DNA from: Hungatella sp. UBA5385
Lineage (GTDB): Bacteria; Bacillota; Clostridia; Lachnospirales; Lachnospiraceae
NCBI GenBank assembly: GCA_002409995.1
Contig: DHOR01000028.1
Coordinates: 62,001-126,000, forward strand
Direction: 5' to 3'
Length of the DNA: 64,000 nt
Translations under genes and position numbers: made by a program
The notes under the pieces: generated by a model
Told to the model about the DNA's origin: nothing
The model's input: the letters and a program-made list of their open reading frames with translations, nothing else
The model's database searches: none
Part shown: positions 33,556 to 43,222 of the stretch, one piece after another
Position numbering within the stretch: position 1 is the first letter of the stretch
Layout of the letters: each line of letters begins with the position of its first letter

Positions 33556-34456
33556 TACATTTTGGTATTGCCTGAAACAGGGCATTCATAATATATGCAG
33601 AAATATCTTGTTTTCGCTTGCTTCCATTGCTACCATTTCTGCGTGTATTTTTTTGTTTTGTCTTTTCTTCTCCATAGTAGTCAACGTACAGTATGTGGTG
33701 AAGAATACAGAGAGTACAGTTGGAATCACAGTATTCTTTGAAGAAGGAACCACTGCAGAGAGAATGAATGTGATTGGCGAACAGATCAGGAACAGAAGTG
33801 AAGTGAAAGACATAAAATTCAAATCAGCAGAAGAAGCCTGGGAAGAGATGAAGATCGATTACTTTGGAGAGGACAAGCAGGATCTTGCAGAAGGTTTTCG
33901 GGAAGATAATCCCCTTGCCAATTCAGCCTCTTTTGAGATATTTTTAAATGATTTAATCTATCAGGATGAATTTGTAACCTGGTTAAATGATATTGAAGGA
34001 ATCAGAAGAATTAATTATTCCAGCACAGCAGCGGAAGGTATGACCAGTATTAATAAGGTAATAGGTGCTCTATCTATTATGATTATCGGAGTACTTCTGG
34101 CAGTTGCTATATTCCTGATCAGTAATACCATATCTGTTGCAGCTGCATTCAGAAAACAGGAAAATCAGATTATGAAGCTGATTGGAGCCACCAATTATAT
34201 GATACGTGCTCCATTTGTGGTGGAAGGAATTCTATTAGGTCTTATAGGAGCCATTATTCCTTTGATTGCGATCTATTACCTTTACCGCAATGCAGTAGTA
34301 TATGTATTAACAAAGTTCAGTATACTGTCAGGTTTGTTTCAGTTTCTGCCTGTTGAGACCATATTTCCTTATATGGCAGGAACAGCATTGGCACTTGGAC
34401 TTGGAATTGGATTTTTTGTAAGCTTTTTTACCATCAGAAAACATCTGAAAGTATAA
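33545..34456 (+). CDS. ftsX: Cell division protein FtsX
   Basis: From MRISTFWYCLKQGIHNI the protein is 303 residues and overlaps ftsE by 11 nt. One helix near 20-45, an extracellular domain of about 120 residues (AERMNVIGEQIRNRSEVKDI) and three C-terminal helices match the FtsX fold. An upstream in-frame ATG lies deep in ftsE and is rejected. FtsX carries the FtsE signal across the membrane to an extracellular hydrolase, here encoded directly downstream. Confidence 0.94.
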   Translation: MRISTFWYCLKQGIHNICRNILFSLASIATISACIFLFCLFFSIVVNVQYVVKNTESTVGITVFFEEGTTAERMNVIGEQIRNRSEVKDIKFKSAEEAWEEMKIDYFGEDKQDLAEGFREDNPLANSASFEIFLNDLIYQDEFVTWLNDIEGIRRINYSSTAAEGMTSINKVIGALSIMIIGVLLAVAIFLISNTISVAAAFRKQENQIMKLIGATNYMIRAPFVVEGILLGLIGAIIPLIAIYYLYRNAVVYVLTKFSILSGLFQFLPVETIFPYMAGTALALGLGIGFFVSFFTIRKHLKV

Positions 34457-34465
34457 GGAGAGTCT

Positions 34466-35671
34466 ATGATGCGATTTAGGAAAAGGCAATTAACTGTTTG
34501 TTTGGCCTGTCTTTTTATCCTATCCTGCATAGTTCCTTCTTATGGTACAAAAACTGATATTGATGATGCAAAGAATAAAACGTCTTCTCTGGAGGAGCAG
34601 AAAAAAGAGATTGAACATATTCTCTCTGACTTAGAAGGCTTAAAATCGGATACTGCTGCCTTCGTTAAGGCGCTGGATTCCAATCTTGATTCCTTAAATA
34701 AACAGATATCCGCCCTGAATTCTCAAAGTGAAGCTAAAAAAGCTGAAATTGAGATTGCCCAGGCAGACTTAAAGGAAGCAAAGGAAAACGAAAAGCATCA
34801 ATACAATAGCATGAAGCTGAGAATTCAATATATGTATGAAAAGGGAGAGATGAATTATCTTGACTTGTTATTTCAGTCAGCCAATATCACCCAGCTTTTT
34901 TACAGAACGGAATATATCAGCCAGATTGCATCATATGATAGAAGAATGTTGGATCGCTATGAAGCGTCTAAGCTGGAAGTGGAGGCAAGAGAGGAACAGC
35001 TGCTGAAGGAACAGGAGCAGCTCTCAGCACTTTTAGCTTCTGCAAATGAAAAGAAACAGGATGCAGAGCGTCTTGTAAAAGAAAAAACAGCAGAATTAAA
35101 CAGTTTACAGAACCAAATCGCAGCGAAACAGGGGAATTTATCAGAACTGGATCGCGATATTGCGGCTCAGGAGGAAAAGATCAAGGCAATTGAAGCTGAG
35201 ATCAAGCGGAAGGAAGAGGAAGCCAGAAAGGCAGCGGAAGAGGCGGGGAAAAAGTATAATACAATAAGTATTGGGAATATTAAATTTATATGGCCTTGTC
35301 CGTCCAGCAGAAGGATTACATCCAATTTTGGCGACAGAGAGTCTCCCACTGAAGGAGCCTCCTCCAACCATCAGGGAGTTGATGTGGGCGCATCTACAGG
35401 AACCAGCATTGTCGCAGCAGCTGGGGGAACTGTAACCATATCTACATACAGTTATTCTGCCGGCAATTATATCATGATTAATCATGGAGGCGGTGTTTCT
35501 ACCGTATATATGCACTGTTCGGAATTATTGGTATCTGCAGGACAGGAAGTAACACAGGGGCAGGTAATTGCAAAAGTGGGATCAACTGGTTATTCAACAG
35601 GACCGCATCTTCACTTTGGAGTCAGGCTGAATGGCAAATACGTTAATCCGTTGCAATATGTAAGCCCATAG
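34466..35671 (+). CDS. Coiled-coil M23 peptidase, PcsB/EnvC-like
   Basis: The 401-residue protein has an N-terminal signal peptide (hydrophobic 8-24). Two long coiled-coil segments follow (about 35-110 and 160-260), then a C-terminal LytM/M23 domain with the zinc motifs HQGVDVG and PHLHFGV. The second coiled coil is rich in K/E repeats (KAIEAEIKRKEEEARKAAEE). It starts 9 nt after ftsX, so it is almost certainly the FtsEX-controlled septal peptidoglycan hydrolase. An ATG one codon later is equally possible. Confidence 0.93.
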   Translation: MMRFRKRQLTVCLACLFILSCIVPSYGTKTDIDDAKNKTSSLEEQKKEIEHILSDLEGLKSDTAAFVKALDSNLDSLNKQISALNSQSEAKKAEIEIAQADLKEAKENEKHQYNSMKLRIQYMYEKGEMNYLDLLFQSANITQLFYRTEYISQIASYDRRMLDRYEASKLEVEAREEQLLKEQEQLSALLASANEKKQDAERLVKEKTAELNSLQNQIAAKQGNLSELDRDIAAQEEKIKAIEAEIKRKEEEARKAAEEAGKKYNTISIGNIKFIWPCPSSRRITSNFGDRESPTEGASSNHQGVDVGASTGTSIVAAAGGTVTISTYSYSAGNYIMINHGGGVSTVYMHCSELLVSAGQEVTQGQVIAKVGSTGYSTGPHLHFGVRLNGKYVNPLQYVSP

Positions 35672-35687
35672 CCAGCTAGATAGGAGA

Positions 35688-36989
35688 ATGACAGTGGAAA
35701 GTAAGAATAAATTTTGGAAAGGTGCCCTGGTAGGCGCTCTGTTGACAGCATTTGCAGGTTTGGTTATCGTAGGAATGTCCATGGGCATTTTTCTCATTGG
35801 AAGAACCGCTATAGGTGACAAAGGTCAGGCGGCAGAATCTATACTGGCAGAGAACCAGGAAGAAGGGCTTAATATTAAGCGCATCACCAATAAGGTACAG
35901 ATGCTGCAGCAGGTAATAGATAAATATTATTTATTTGATGAGGATACAGACAGGGTAGAGGATTGGATTTACAAGGGTATGATGGCCGGTCTTGATGACC
36001 CTTACAGCACTTATTACACTGCTGATGAGTATAAGAGGCTTCAGGAGGATACAAAAGGAGAATACTGTGGTATCGGTGTTATGGTAAGCCAGAACCGTAA
36101 TACAGGAATTATCACTGTAGTTAAGGTTTTTGAAGGAACGCCTGGAGAAGAGGCGGGAATGCTTCCTGGAGATATTCTGTACAAAGTAAGTGATACAGAG
36201 GTTACAGGTATGGATTTAGACCTTGTGGTAAAAGACTTTATTAAGGGAGAAGAAGGCACTCCTGTTACCATAACAGTCTTAAGACAGGAAACCAGTGATT
36301 ATCTTGATCTTACTATGAACCGCAGGCAGATTATAGTTCAGACAGTAGAGCATGAAATGCTGGATGATGAGATTGGTTATATTGCTGTCAGTCAGTTTGA
36401 CGGTGTAACTGCCGGACAATTTAATGATGCTATAGATGATTTAGAGAAACAGGGCATGAAAAAGCTTGTAATTGATATGAGAAATAACCCCGGCGGTGTG
36501 CTGGATGCCGTTGTTTCTATGTTGGATTACATTCTTCCTGATGATCTGGCGGTAGAAAACCCCGATCTGGCGAGAAAAGAAAAAAATAAGACTTTAATTG
36601 TTTATATGGCGGATAAAAACGGCGAAGGTGAGCAGTATTATGCTTCTGATGGTCATGAAGTAGATATTCCTATTACTGTTCTGGTAAATGGAGAGTCAGC
36701 CAGCGCTTCAGAAGTATTTGCAGGTGCTCTTCAGGCTTATGATAAAGCAACCTTAGTAGGAACCAAAACATTTGGTAAGGGGATTGTTCAGACTCTGTTC
36801 CCTCTTGATAAGGGAACTGCCATTAAGATGACGGTTGCTCATTATTACACACCTATCGGTTTTGACCTTCATGGAAAAGGGCTGGAGCCTGAGGTTGAGA
36901 TAGAGCTTGATGAAGAGCTGAAAACCAAGGTGCGTATTGAACATGAGGAAGACAATCAATTACAGAAAGCTTTGGAAACTTTGAAATAA
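35688..36989 (+). CDS. S41 carboxyl-terminal processing peptidase (CtpA-like)
   Basis: The 433-residue protein has one N-terminal membrane helix (about 13-34), then a PDZ domain (GIGVMVSQNRNTGIITVVKV, EEAGMLPGDILYKV). The S41 catalytic domain has the Ser in VNGESASASEVFAGAL and the Lys in VGTKTFGKGIVQ; MRNNPGGVLDAVV is also typical. It lies 16 nt after the M23 peptidase gene and is the last gene of the ftsEX operon. Such proteases process secreted or membrane proteins and could control turnover of the hydrolase. Confidence 0.94.
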   Translation: MTVESKNKFWKGALVGALLTAFAGLVIVGMSMGIFLIGRTAIGDKGQAAESILAENQEEGLNIKRITNKVQMLQQVIDKYYLFDEDTDRVEDWIYKGMMAGLDDPYSTYYTADEYKRLQEDTKGEYCGIGVMVSQNRNTGIITVVKVFEGTPGEEAGMLPGDILYKVSDTEVTGMDLDLVVKDFIKGEEGTPVTITVLRQETSDYLDLTMNRRQIIVQTVEHEMLDDEIGYIAVSQFDGVTAGQFNDAIDDLEKQGMKKLVIDMRNNPGGVLDAVVSMLDYILPDDLAVENPDLARKEKNKTLIVYMADKNGEGEQYYASDGHEVDIPITVLVNGESASASEVFAGALQAYDKATLVGTKTFGKGIVQTLFPLDKGTAIKMTVAHYYTPIGFDLHGKGLEPEVEIELDEELKTKVRIEHEEDNQLQKALETLK

Positions 36990-37002
36990 TATAGAATCGT
37001 AT

Positions 37003-37063
37003 AAAAAAGACAATAGATGCGGAAGAGGTGATGAAGTCTCTCTTCTGTTTCTATTGTCTTTTT
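37003..37063. terminator. Terminator of ftsEX operon
   Basis: AAAAAAGACAATAG pairs with CTATTGTCTTTTT, with an inner GAAGAG/CTCTTC stem. Both strands have T-rich ends. Confidence 0.85.
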
Positions 37064-37216
37064 GTATTGTTAAATCATCTTTGTATGCTATTCATATGCA
37101 TGTTCTTCCTGCCGTTACATGAGGTTTTAGTTATGGATTGGAAGGGATAAAAAGCATATCATGCAACAAAAGTAATAAGAACTGAGTTTTACATAAGCCT
37201 ATAATAATGTAATAAC

Positions 37217-38656
37217 TTATATTAGGTAACGAAACAGCTGAAACAGCAGTGATGTGAAAGCAAAGATTAATTTTTTGCTGTCAGATACAGGAATAACACA
37301 AACTGCAGGATTATTTTCATAAGTTCCATCAGGTGATACTAAAAGAGAGTCAGAAGCCAGATCATCAATACAATTCTCCAGCTGGCTGTTGAATTCCTCT
37401 CCATCAATAACAAGCATTGTTTCTGTATCTAAATAAGTGCTTCTCATATCCAGGTTATAAGAACCCACCAGGGCTAAACGATGATCAATGAGGATAGACT
37501 TACCATGAGAGGAACGGTCACCAAAATACTCATAGAGCTTTACTCCTGTATTGAGGATTTTCGGTCTGTTTAAAGTATAATCGGATGATGCCATAAAATT
37601 ATCACCTACAGAGGTGGAATTAAGGAGCATGGTAGTATCCGGAACCTTTGCCACTACTGCTGCCAGTCCATCATACATGTCTTTGCTCAGAACTGCATAG
37701 GGAGTATGAATATAGGTCCGTTCCGAAGCATGTTCCATTAAATACTGAATCTGATACCACACCCATGGTTCCTTACTGTAAATATGAGTAGGGTTATAGA
37801 TCAAGGTGGCTTTATTAATGGCTGTGGTTTCCTGTTCATAATCTCTGTCAGAGGCAGTTAATTGTGGATTGGAGCTTGCCAGTGCCGTGTAATGTTCTTC
37901 CAACTGTAACAGTGCTTTGGTTATTTTCTTATTCATGAAAGAAGAAGGTTTGTGAAAAACTGTTTTGCAGTATTTGGAATCCCATAAATCTTCGAAATAC
38001 TCATCTGCCTGGGATATTACGCTGTTTTCATACATTTCCTCATTGCCAGAGGCTGTATTGTATATCAGAACATCTCTGTCATAGCTGAGACTTTTTAAGT
38101 TATACTCTCCAAGGAAATAGTCAAAGGTATTGCGCCCTCCCAGTAAAAGCAGTTTATCGTCAACCATAAGATATTTATCATGGAGCCTCCCGTTGAAGGT
38201 CCAGGGCTTTAAGAGATGAGGGGTGTTATAGTAGCGTATCTCAATGTTTGGGTGGGTTCCGGCTGCATAAAAAACAGGATTTCCGCTCATATGAATAAAA
38301 CCGTAGAGGCCATCTACCAGAATCTGCACCTTAACATCCCGATTGGCAGCTTCTATAAGAGAAGAGAAGATATCCAGACTGCTCTGCCCCTCTCTGATAT
38401 CAAAGGTGGAGAGCACAATTCGTTCTCTGGCCTGATGAATCATGGTAATCCGGCTTTCCAGTGCATCCATGCTGGTTTCCACCACACGCGCCCTGTCAGA
38501 CCCAACAGATTCACTGTAAAATGACTGAGGATCAAAGGACTGTTGAAAATCTTCTCCTGCTTTTTTCATATGTACAAATGGAAGCAGTGCTCCTGCTATC
38601 ATGTATATGATATAGAGGAGGAGCACCCATTTGATTATTTTGATAAATTTTGTCAT
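37217..38656 (-). CDS. Phospholipase D-like (cardiolipin-synthase-type) membrane protein
   Basis: From MTKFIKIIKWVLLLYIIYMI the protein is 479 residues; GGAG is 9 nt upstream of this ATG. An N-terminal membrane helix (7-26) is followed by two HKD motifs: LHDKYLMVDDKLLLLGGRN and SHGKSILIDHRLALVGSYN. The middle contains REGQSSLDIFSSLI and a long insertion. Members transfer phosphatidyl groups or cleave phospholipids. It resembles a cardiolipin synthase but is unusual in its spacing. It is downstream of the threonine aldolase gene by 19 nt on the same strand. Confidence 0.88.
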   Translation of the reverse strand: MTKFIKIIKWVLLLYIIYMIAGALLPFVHMKKAGEDFQQSFDPQSFYSESVGSDRARVVETSMDALESRITMIHQARERIVLSTFDIREGQSSLDIFSSLIEAANRDVKVQILVDGLYGFIHMSGNPVFYAAGTHPNIEIRYYNTPHLLKPWTFNGRLHDKYLMVDDKLLLLGGRNTFDYFLGEYNLKSLSYDRDVLIYNTASGNEEMYENSVISQADEYFEDLWDSKYCKTVFHKPSSFMNKKITKALLQLEEHYTALASSNPQLTASDRDYEQETTAINKATLIYNPTHIYSKEPWVWYQIQYLMEHASERTYIHTPYAVLSKDMYDGLAAVVAKVPDTTMLLNSTSVGDNFMASSDYTLNRPKILNTGVKLYEYFGDRSSHGKSILIDHRLALVGSYNLDMRSTYLDTETMLVIDGEEFNSQLENCIDDLASDSLLVSPDGTYENNPAVCVIPVSDSKKLIFAFTSLLFQLFRYLI

Positions 38657-38675
38657 AAAACACAACTCCAAATTT

Positions 38676-39698
38676 TTACAAGGCTTTTAAGGTGTGAACA
38701 AATTGCCGGCATGCCTCTTCTCTGGTAGCCCAGGAGGTTACAAGACGGATTGCCGTATGACTTTCGTCAATATTTTCCTGAATCGAGAAGAGAAAATCTT
38801 TAGAGAGCTGTTCCACGATTTTATCAGGAAATATTGGGAACAACTGATTGGTCATGGACTCGGAATAAAAGGAATATCCGCATTCTTTAATTCCATCTCT
38901 TAAAATATCTGCCATTTCATTAGAGTGAAGGGCCATATCATAGAATAAATTGTTCTGAAACAACTCTTCAAACTGGATGCCAAGAAGCCAGCCTTTTGCC
39001 AGCATAGCCCCTCTCTGTTTGATCATATATCGGAAATCAGTTTTTAAATCAGGATGGCAGATAATTAGAGCCTCTCCAAACAGTGCCCCTCCCTTTGTGC
39101 CTCCAATATAAAATACATCAGCAATACGGGCAATATCTTCCATGGTTACATCATTGACAGAGCTGGTAAGTGCAGCACCAAGGCGTGCACCATCTAAAAA
39201 CAGATAAAGACCTTTCTGGCGGCAGATGTGATGGATTGCCTCAAGCTCAGCTTTTGTATATTGTGTTCCTATTTCTGTGGAATTAGAGATATAAACCATC
39301 TTAGGCTGTACCATATGCTCATCTGTATGGTGGTCCAATGCCTGTAAAATCAGTGTAGGAGTTAATTTGCCGTCTGCAGAGGGCATGGCAAGAACCTTAT
39401 GACCGGTTGCTTCAATGGCCCCAGTTTCATGAACATTAATATGTCCTTTGTCTGTGGCAATAACAGCCTGCCAGGGTCTGAGAGCGGTTCCGATTGTTAT
39501 TAAGTTTGCCTGGGTTCCTCCTACTATATAATGGATATCAACATCTTCCCGGCCTATTTCTTTTTTAATTAACTGACTGGCATGTTCGCAGTGATGATCC
39601 AGACCATATCCATCATTCTGGGTTAAATTACTTTGAAGGACTGCTTCCAGAATCTTTGGATGTGCGCCTTCGCTATAGTCATTATTAAAGCTATACAT
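38676..39698 (-). CDS. ltaE: Low-specificity L-threonine aldolase family protein
   Basis: The 340-residue fold-type I PLP enzyme has the cofactor lysine in YIGGTKGGALFGEA, the Asp contact in YLFLDGARLGAAL and the start FNNDYSEGAHPKIL typical of LtaE. AGGAGG is 8 nt before the ATG. It splits L-threonine or L-allo-threonine to glycine and acetaldehyde, though family members vary. It forms a two-gene unit with the phospholipase-D-like gene, divergent from uvrB. Confidence 0.9.
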   Translation of the reverse strand: MYSFNNDYSEGAHPKILEAVLQSNLTQNDGYGLDHHCEHASQLIKKEIGREDVDIHYIVGGTQANLITIGTALRPWQAVIATDKGHINVHETGAIEATGHKVLAMPSADGKLTPTLILQALDHHTDEHMVQPKMVYISNSTEIGTQYTKAELEAIHHICRQKGLYLFLDGARLGAALTSSVNDVTMEDIARIADVFYIGGTKGGALFGEALIICHPDLKTDFRYMIKQRGAMLAKGWLLGIQFEELFQNNLFYDMALHSNEMADILRDGIKECGYSFYSESMTNQLFPIFPDKIVEQLSKDFLFSIQENIDESHTAIRLVTSWATREEACRQFVHTLKAL

Positions 39699-39803
39699 AG
39701 AGTGATCCTCCTGAGGTAAAAATAGTTATGAGAACAATCATATACCATGTGAAATGGAAATGCAAGAACCAGAAATGGAAAGAAATGGGACCAGAACATT
39801 TGT

Positions 39804-39832
39804 TTGCAATACGCTATGTACTGTGATATACT
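39804..39832 (+). promoter_or_regulatory. Candidate uvrB promoter
   Basis: TTGCAA (39804-39809) and TATACT (39827-39832) are spaced 17 bp, about 30 nt upstream of the start. No LexA-like site was evident. Confidence 0.55.
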
Positions 39833-39864
39833 GAAAAGACAGTAAAGAGAGGTGAAATTAACCT

Positions 39865-41853
39865 ATGGAATTTAAATTACATTCAGAATATGAGCCTACA
39901 GGCGATCAGCCTCAGGCTATAGAAGCATTGGTCAAAGGGTTTGAAGAGGGCAATCAGTTTCAGACCCTTTTAGGTGTTACAGGATCCGGTAAGACATTTA
40001 CCATGGCGAATGTTATACAGAAGCTTCAGAGACCGACTTTGATCATTGCTCATAATAAGACACTGGCTGCCCAGCTTTACTCCGAATTCAAGGAGTTCTT
40101 TCCTGAGAATGCAGTGGAGTATTTTGTATCTTATTATGATTATTATCAGCCTGAGGCATATGTGCCTTCTACTGATACCTACATTGAGAAGGATTCTGCT
40201 ATTAATGATGAGATTGATAAGCTGCGCCATTCTGCAACGGCTGCACTGTCAGAGCGGAAGGATGTGATCATAGTTGCATCTGTATCCTGTATCTATGGCT
40301 TGGGAAGCCCTATTGACTATCAGGAGATGGTTATTTCCCTACGTCCCGGCATGATTAAGGACAGGGATGAAGTGATTCATAAACTGATTGACATCCAGTA
40401 TGACCGTAATGATATGGACTTCAGACGTGGTACCTTCCGTGTGAGAGGTGATGTTGTGGAGATTTTCCCTGCTTATTCAGGAAGTGAAGCTTTCCGTGTG
40501 GAATTCTTTGGGGATGAGGTGGAGAGAATTACAGAAATTGATACTCTCACTGGAGAAATTAAGGCAGAGCTTGGACATGTCTCTATTTTCCCTGCTTCTC
40601 ACTATGTAGTCTCAAGGGAGAAGATGGAAGCAGCTGCTGAGAATATTTTAGCGGAATTAAAGGAGCAGGTGGCTTATTTTAAAAGTGAGGACAAGCTATT
40701 AGAGGCTCAGAGGATTGCAGAGAGAACCAACTTTGATGTGGAGATGATGAGGGAGACTGGTTTTTGTTCCGGAATTGAGAACTATTCCCGTCACTTAACA
40801 GGAGGAAAACCTGGAGAGCCACCTTATACTCTTATTGATTATTTTCCTGATGATTTTTTATTTATTGTGGATGAGTCTCATATTACACTGCCTCAGGTTA
40901 GGGGCATGTATGCAGGTGACAGGTCCAGGAAGAGCACTCTTGTGAATTTTGGGTTCCGTCTGCCATCTGCATTGGACAACAGACCCCTTAACTTTACTGA
41001 GTTTGAATCCAAGATCAACCAGATGATGTTTGTATCAGCAACGCCATCTGTGTATGAGGCTGAACATGAATTGCTGCGTGTGGAGCAGATCATCCGTCCT
41101 ACAGGACTTCTTGATCCTGAGATTGATGTGAGACCTGTGGAAGGGCAGATTGATGATCTTGTTTCTGAGGTTAATAAGGAAGTCGCCAAGAATAATAAGG
41201 TTCTTATTACAACCTTAACCAAGCGGATGGCAGAGGATTTGACGGATTATATGAGAGAAGTGGGAATACGTGTAAAGTATCTTCATTCTGATATTGATAC
41301 TCTGGAACGGTCAGAGATAATCCGTGATATGCGGCTTGGTGTATTTGATGTGCTGGTGGGAATTAACCTTCTTCGTGAGGGACTTGATATTCCGGAGATC
41401 ACTTTGGTTGCTATTTTGGATGCGGATAAGGAAGGGTTCCTCCGTTCTGAGACATCTCTGATCCAGACTGTGGGCCGTGCTGCACGTAACTCGGATGGTC
41501 ATGTAATCATGTATGCAGATAAGATGACCGATTCTATGAAGAAGGCTATTGATGAGACTACCAGAAGAAGAGCCATTCAGCAGAAGTATAATGAGGAGCA
41601 TGGAATTACGCCTACTACCATTAAGAAGGCAGTTCGTGATCTTATTGCAATTTCCAAGGCAGCCATGGGGAGTAAGGAAGACTTTGAGAAGGATCCTGAA
41701 TCCATGGATAGGAAAGAACTTGAGAAACTGGCTAAGGAACTGACTAAGAAGATGCATCAGGCAGCGGCTGAGCTTAACTTTGAGGAGGCAGCAAGATTGC
41801 GTGATCGTATGGTAGAAGTGAAGAAGATGCTGCAGGAAATAGATGATGATTGA
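39865..41853 (+). CDS. uvrB: UvrABC excision nuclease subunit B
   Basis: The 662-residue protein starts MEFKLHSEYEPTGDQPQAIE and has Walker A GVTGSGKTFTMANVI. It also has the damage-binding beta-hairpin YYDYYQPEAYVPSTDTYIEKD (in part), DESH in FIVDESHITLPQV and motif VI QTVGRAARN. A UvrC-binding UVR domain closes the C-terminus (AAELNFEEAARLRD). AGAGGTG precedes the ATG. It is monocistronic between promoter and terminator; uvrA is not adjacent within view. Confidence 0.97.
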   Translation: MEFKLHSEYEPTGDQPQAIEALVKGFEEGNQFQTLLGVTGSGKTFTMANVIQKLQRPTLIIAHNKTLAAQLYSEFKEFFPENAVEYFVSYYDYYQPEAYVPSTDTYIEKDSAINDEIDKLRHSATAALSERKDVIIVASVSCIYGLGSPIDYQEMVISLRPGMIKDRDEVIHKLIDIQYDRNDMDFRRGTFRVRGDVVEIFPAYSGSEAFRVEFFGDEVERITEIDTLTGEIKAELGHVSIFPASHYVVSREKMEAAAENILAELKEQVAYFKSEDKLLEAQRIAERTNFDVEMMRETGFCSGIENYSRHLTGGKPGEPPYTLIDYFPDDFLFIVDESHITLPQVRGMYAGDRSRKSTLVNFGFRLPSALDNRPLNFTEFESKINQMMFVSATPSVYEAEHELLRVEQIIRPTGLLDPEIDVRPVEGQIDDLVSEVNKEVAKNNKVLITTLTKRMAEDLTDYMREVGIRVKYLHSDIDTLERSEIIRDMRLGVFDVLVGINLLREGLDIPEITLVAILDADKEGFLRSETSLIQTVGRAARNSDGHVIMYADKMTDSMKKAIDETTRRRAIQQKYNEEHGITPTTIKKAVRDLIAISKAAMGSKEDFEKDPESMDRKELEKLAKELTKKMHQAAAELNFEEAARLRDRMVEVKKMLQEIDDD

Positions 41854-41891
41854 GATGTGGGCTGAATAAAGAGTAATATATATCAAAAAAA

Positions 41892-41949
41892 GGGTTCTGT
41901 TTTTTCTACTATATTCCTTTCAAGGAACATCAGTATTAAAACAGAACCC
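41892..41949. terminator. Bidirectional terminator between uvrB and codA
   Basis: GGGTTCTGTTTT and AAAACAGAACCC are perfect 12-bp arms, with T tracts on both strands, between convergent genes. Confidence 0.85.
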
Positions 41950-41976
41950 ATTTTCATTAACCAATATCAAATCATA

Positions 41977-43212
41977 TTAAAAGAATATTTCTTTATGAGC
42001 AGGAGCTGTTTTAGCAATTAACCTGCCTTTATTAAAGCTGTAAAGCACTTCTGCTCTTTTGTTTAAGACGTCATAAAAATTGCTTCCATTTAACATGATA
42101 AAGTTGGCATCCTTACCTTCTTCAATTCCGTAGGAATCACCAAGGTGCAGGGTTCTGGCAGCGTTATGTGTAATAATTTTATAGCTGTTCAGGATTTCCT
42201 CATATCCCATCATCTGGCATACGTGGAGGCCCATATGAAGCACGTCCATCATATTGCCGTCACCAAGAGGATACCAGGGATCGAAGATATCATCATGACC
42301 AAAGGAGACATTGTTGCCGTTGGCAAGCAGTTCCTTAACACGGGTCACACCGCGGCGGCGTGGATAGGTATCAAATCTGCCCTGAAGGTGGGTATTAACC
42401 AGAGGATTGCTTACAAAATTAATGTCGCTCATACGAAGCAGGCGGAATAATTTGGAGCAATAGGCGTTGTTATAGCTGTGCATAGCTGTTGTATGGCTGG
42501 CTGTGACACGATCCTTCATGCCGCTTTCCAAAGCTCTGCAGGCAACTACTTCCAACCCTCTGGACTGTTCATCGTCGATTTCATCACAGTGAACATCTAC
42601 CAGGCGGTCGTATTTCTCGGCAAGTTTCATGCAGTAGTTTACGCTTTCAACTGCATACTCTCTAGTGAATTCAAAGTGGGGGATGGCGCCTACACAATCT
42701 GCACCCATTTTCACAGCATTTTCAAGAAGTTCCAATCCGTTTGGATAGCTCTGGATTCCTTCCTGGGGAAATGCAACAATCTGAATGTTTACATAATCTT
42801 TCAGCTCATCTTTTAATTCAAGCATTGCTTCCATGGCGATCAGAGTAGGGTCTGTTACATCTACATGAGTACGAACATGCTGGATTCCGTTGGAAACCTG
42901 CATTCCCACTGCTTTTCTGGCACGGTCCTTCACATCTTGTTTGGTAAGCTTGTCCTTACGCTTTGACCAGCATTCAATTCCTTCAAACAGAGTGCCTGAC
43001 ATATTCCATACAGGATCACCGGCAGTGAGGCAGGTGTCAAGATGAACATGGCTTTCGATAAATGGAGGGAGTACGAGGGAGTTATTGCCTTCTATAATCT
43101 CTTCTCCTGGATTAGGCATAAGATCAGGGGAAATGGAGGTGAATTTGCCGCCTTCCACTCGGATATTGGTTAATTGGTCTGAATTTTCAATGTATACATT
43201 TTTAATGATCAT
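41977..43212 (-). CDS. codA: Cytosine deaminase
   Basis: From MIIKNVYIENSDQLTN the protein is 411 residues, an amidohydrolase with metal ligands in ESHVHLDTC and HCDEIDDEQ, plus ASHTTAMHSYN and SFGHDDIFDPWYPLG. It matches CodA, which makes uracil and ammonia from cytosine; isoguanine or creatinine-type substrates are known for relatives. An AAGG-type ribosome site precedes the ATG in the 10-nt gap after codB. Together with codB it forms a salvage operon. Confidence 0.93.
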   Translation of the reverse strand: MIIKNVYIENSDQLTNIRVEGGKFTSISPDLMPNPGEEIIEGNNSLVLPPFIESHVHLDTCLTAGDPVWNMSGTLFEGIECWSKRKDKLTKQDVKDRARKAVGMQVSNGIQHVRTHVDVTDPTLIAMEAMLELKDELKDYVNIQIVAFPQEGIQSYPNGLELLENAVKMGADCVGAIPHFEFTREYAVESVNYCMKLAEKYDRLVDVHCDEIDDEQSRGLEVVACRALESGMKDRVTASHTTAMHSYNNAYCSKLFRLLRMSDINFVSNPLVNTHLQGRFDTYPRRRGVTRVKELLANGNNVSFGHDDIFDPWYPLGDGNMMDVLHMGLHVCQMMGYEEILNSYKIITHNAARTLHLGDSYGIEEGKDANFIMLNGSNFYDVLNKRAEVLYSFNKGRLIAKTAPAHKEIFF

Positions 43213-43222
43213 GGTTTCTACC

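Noticed and set aside
41311..41886. Minus-strand open frame of 191 codons
   Set aside because: Antisense of the uvrB C-terminal region, Leu/Ser/His-rich, with no recognisable family.
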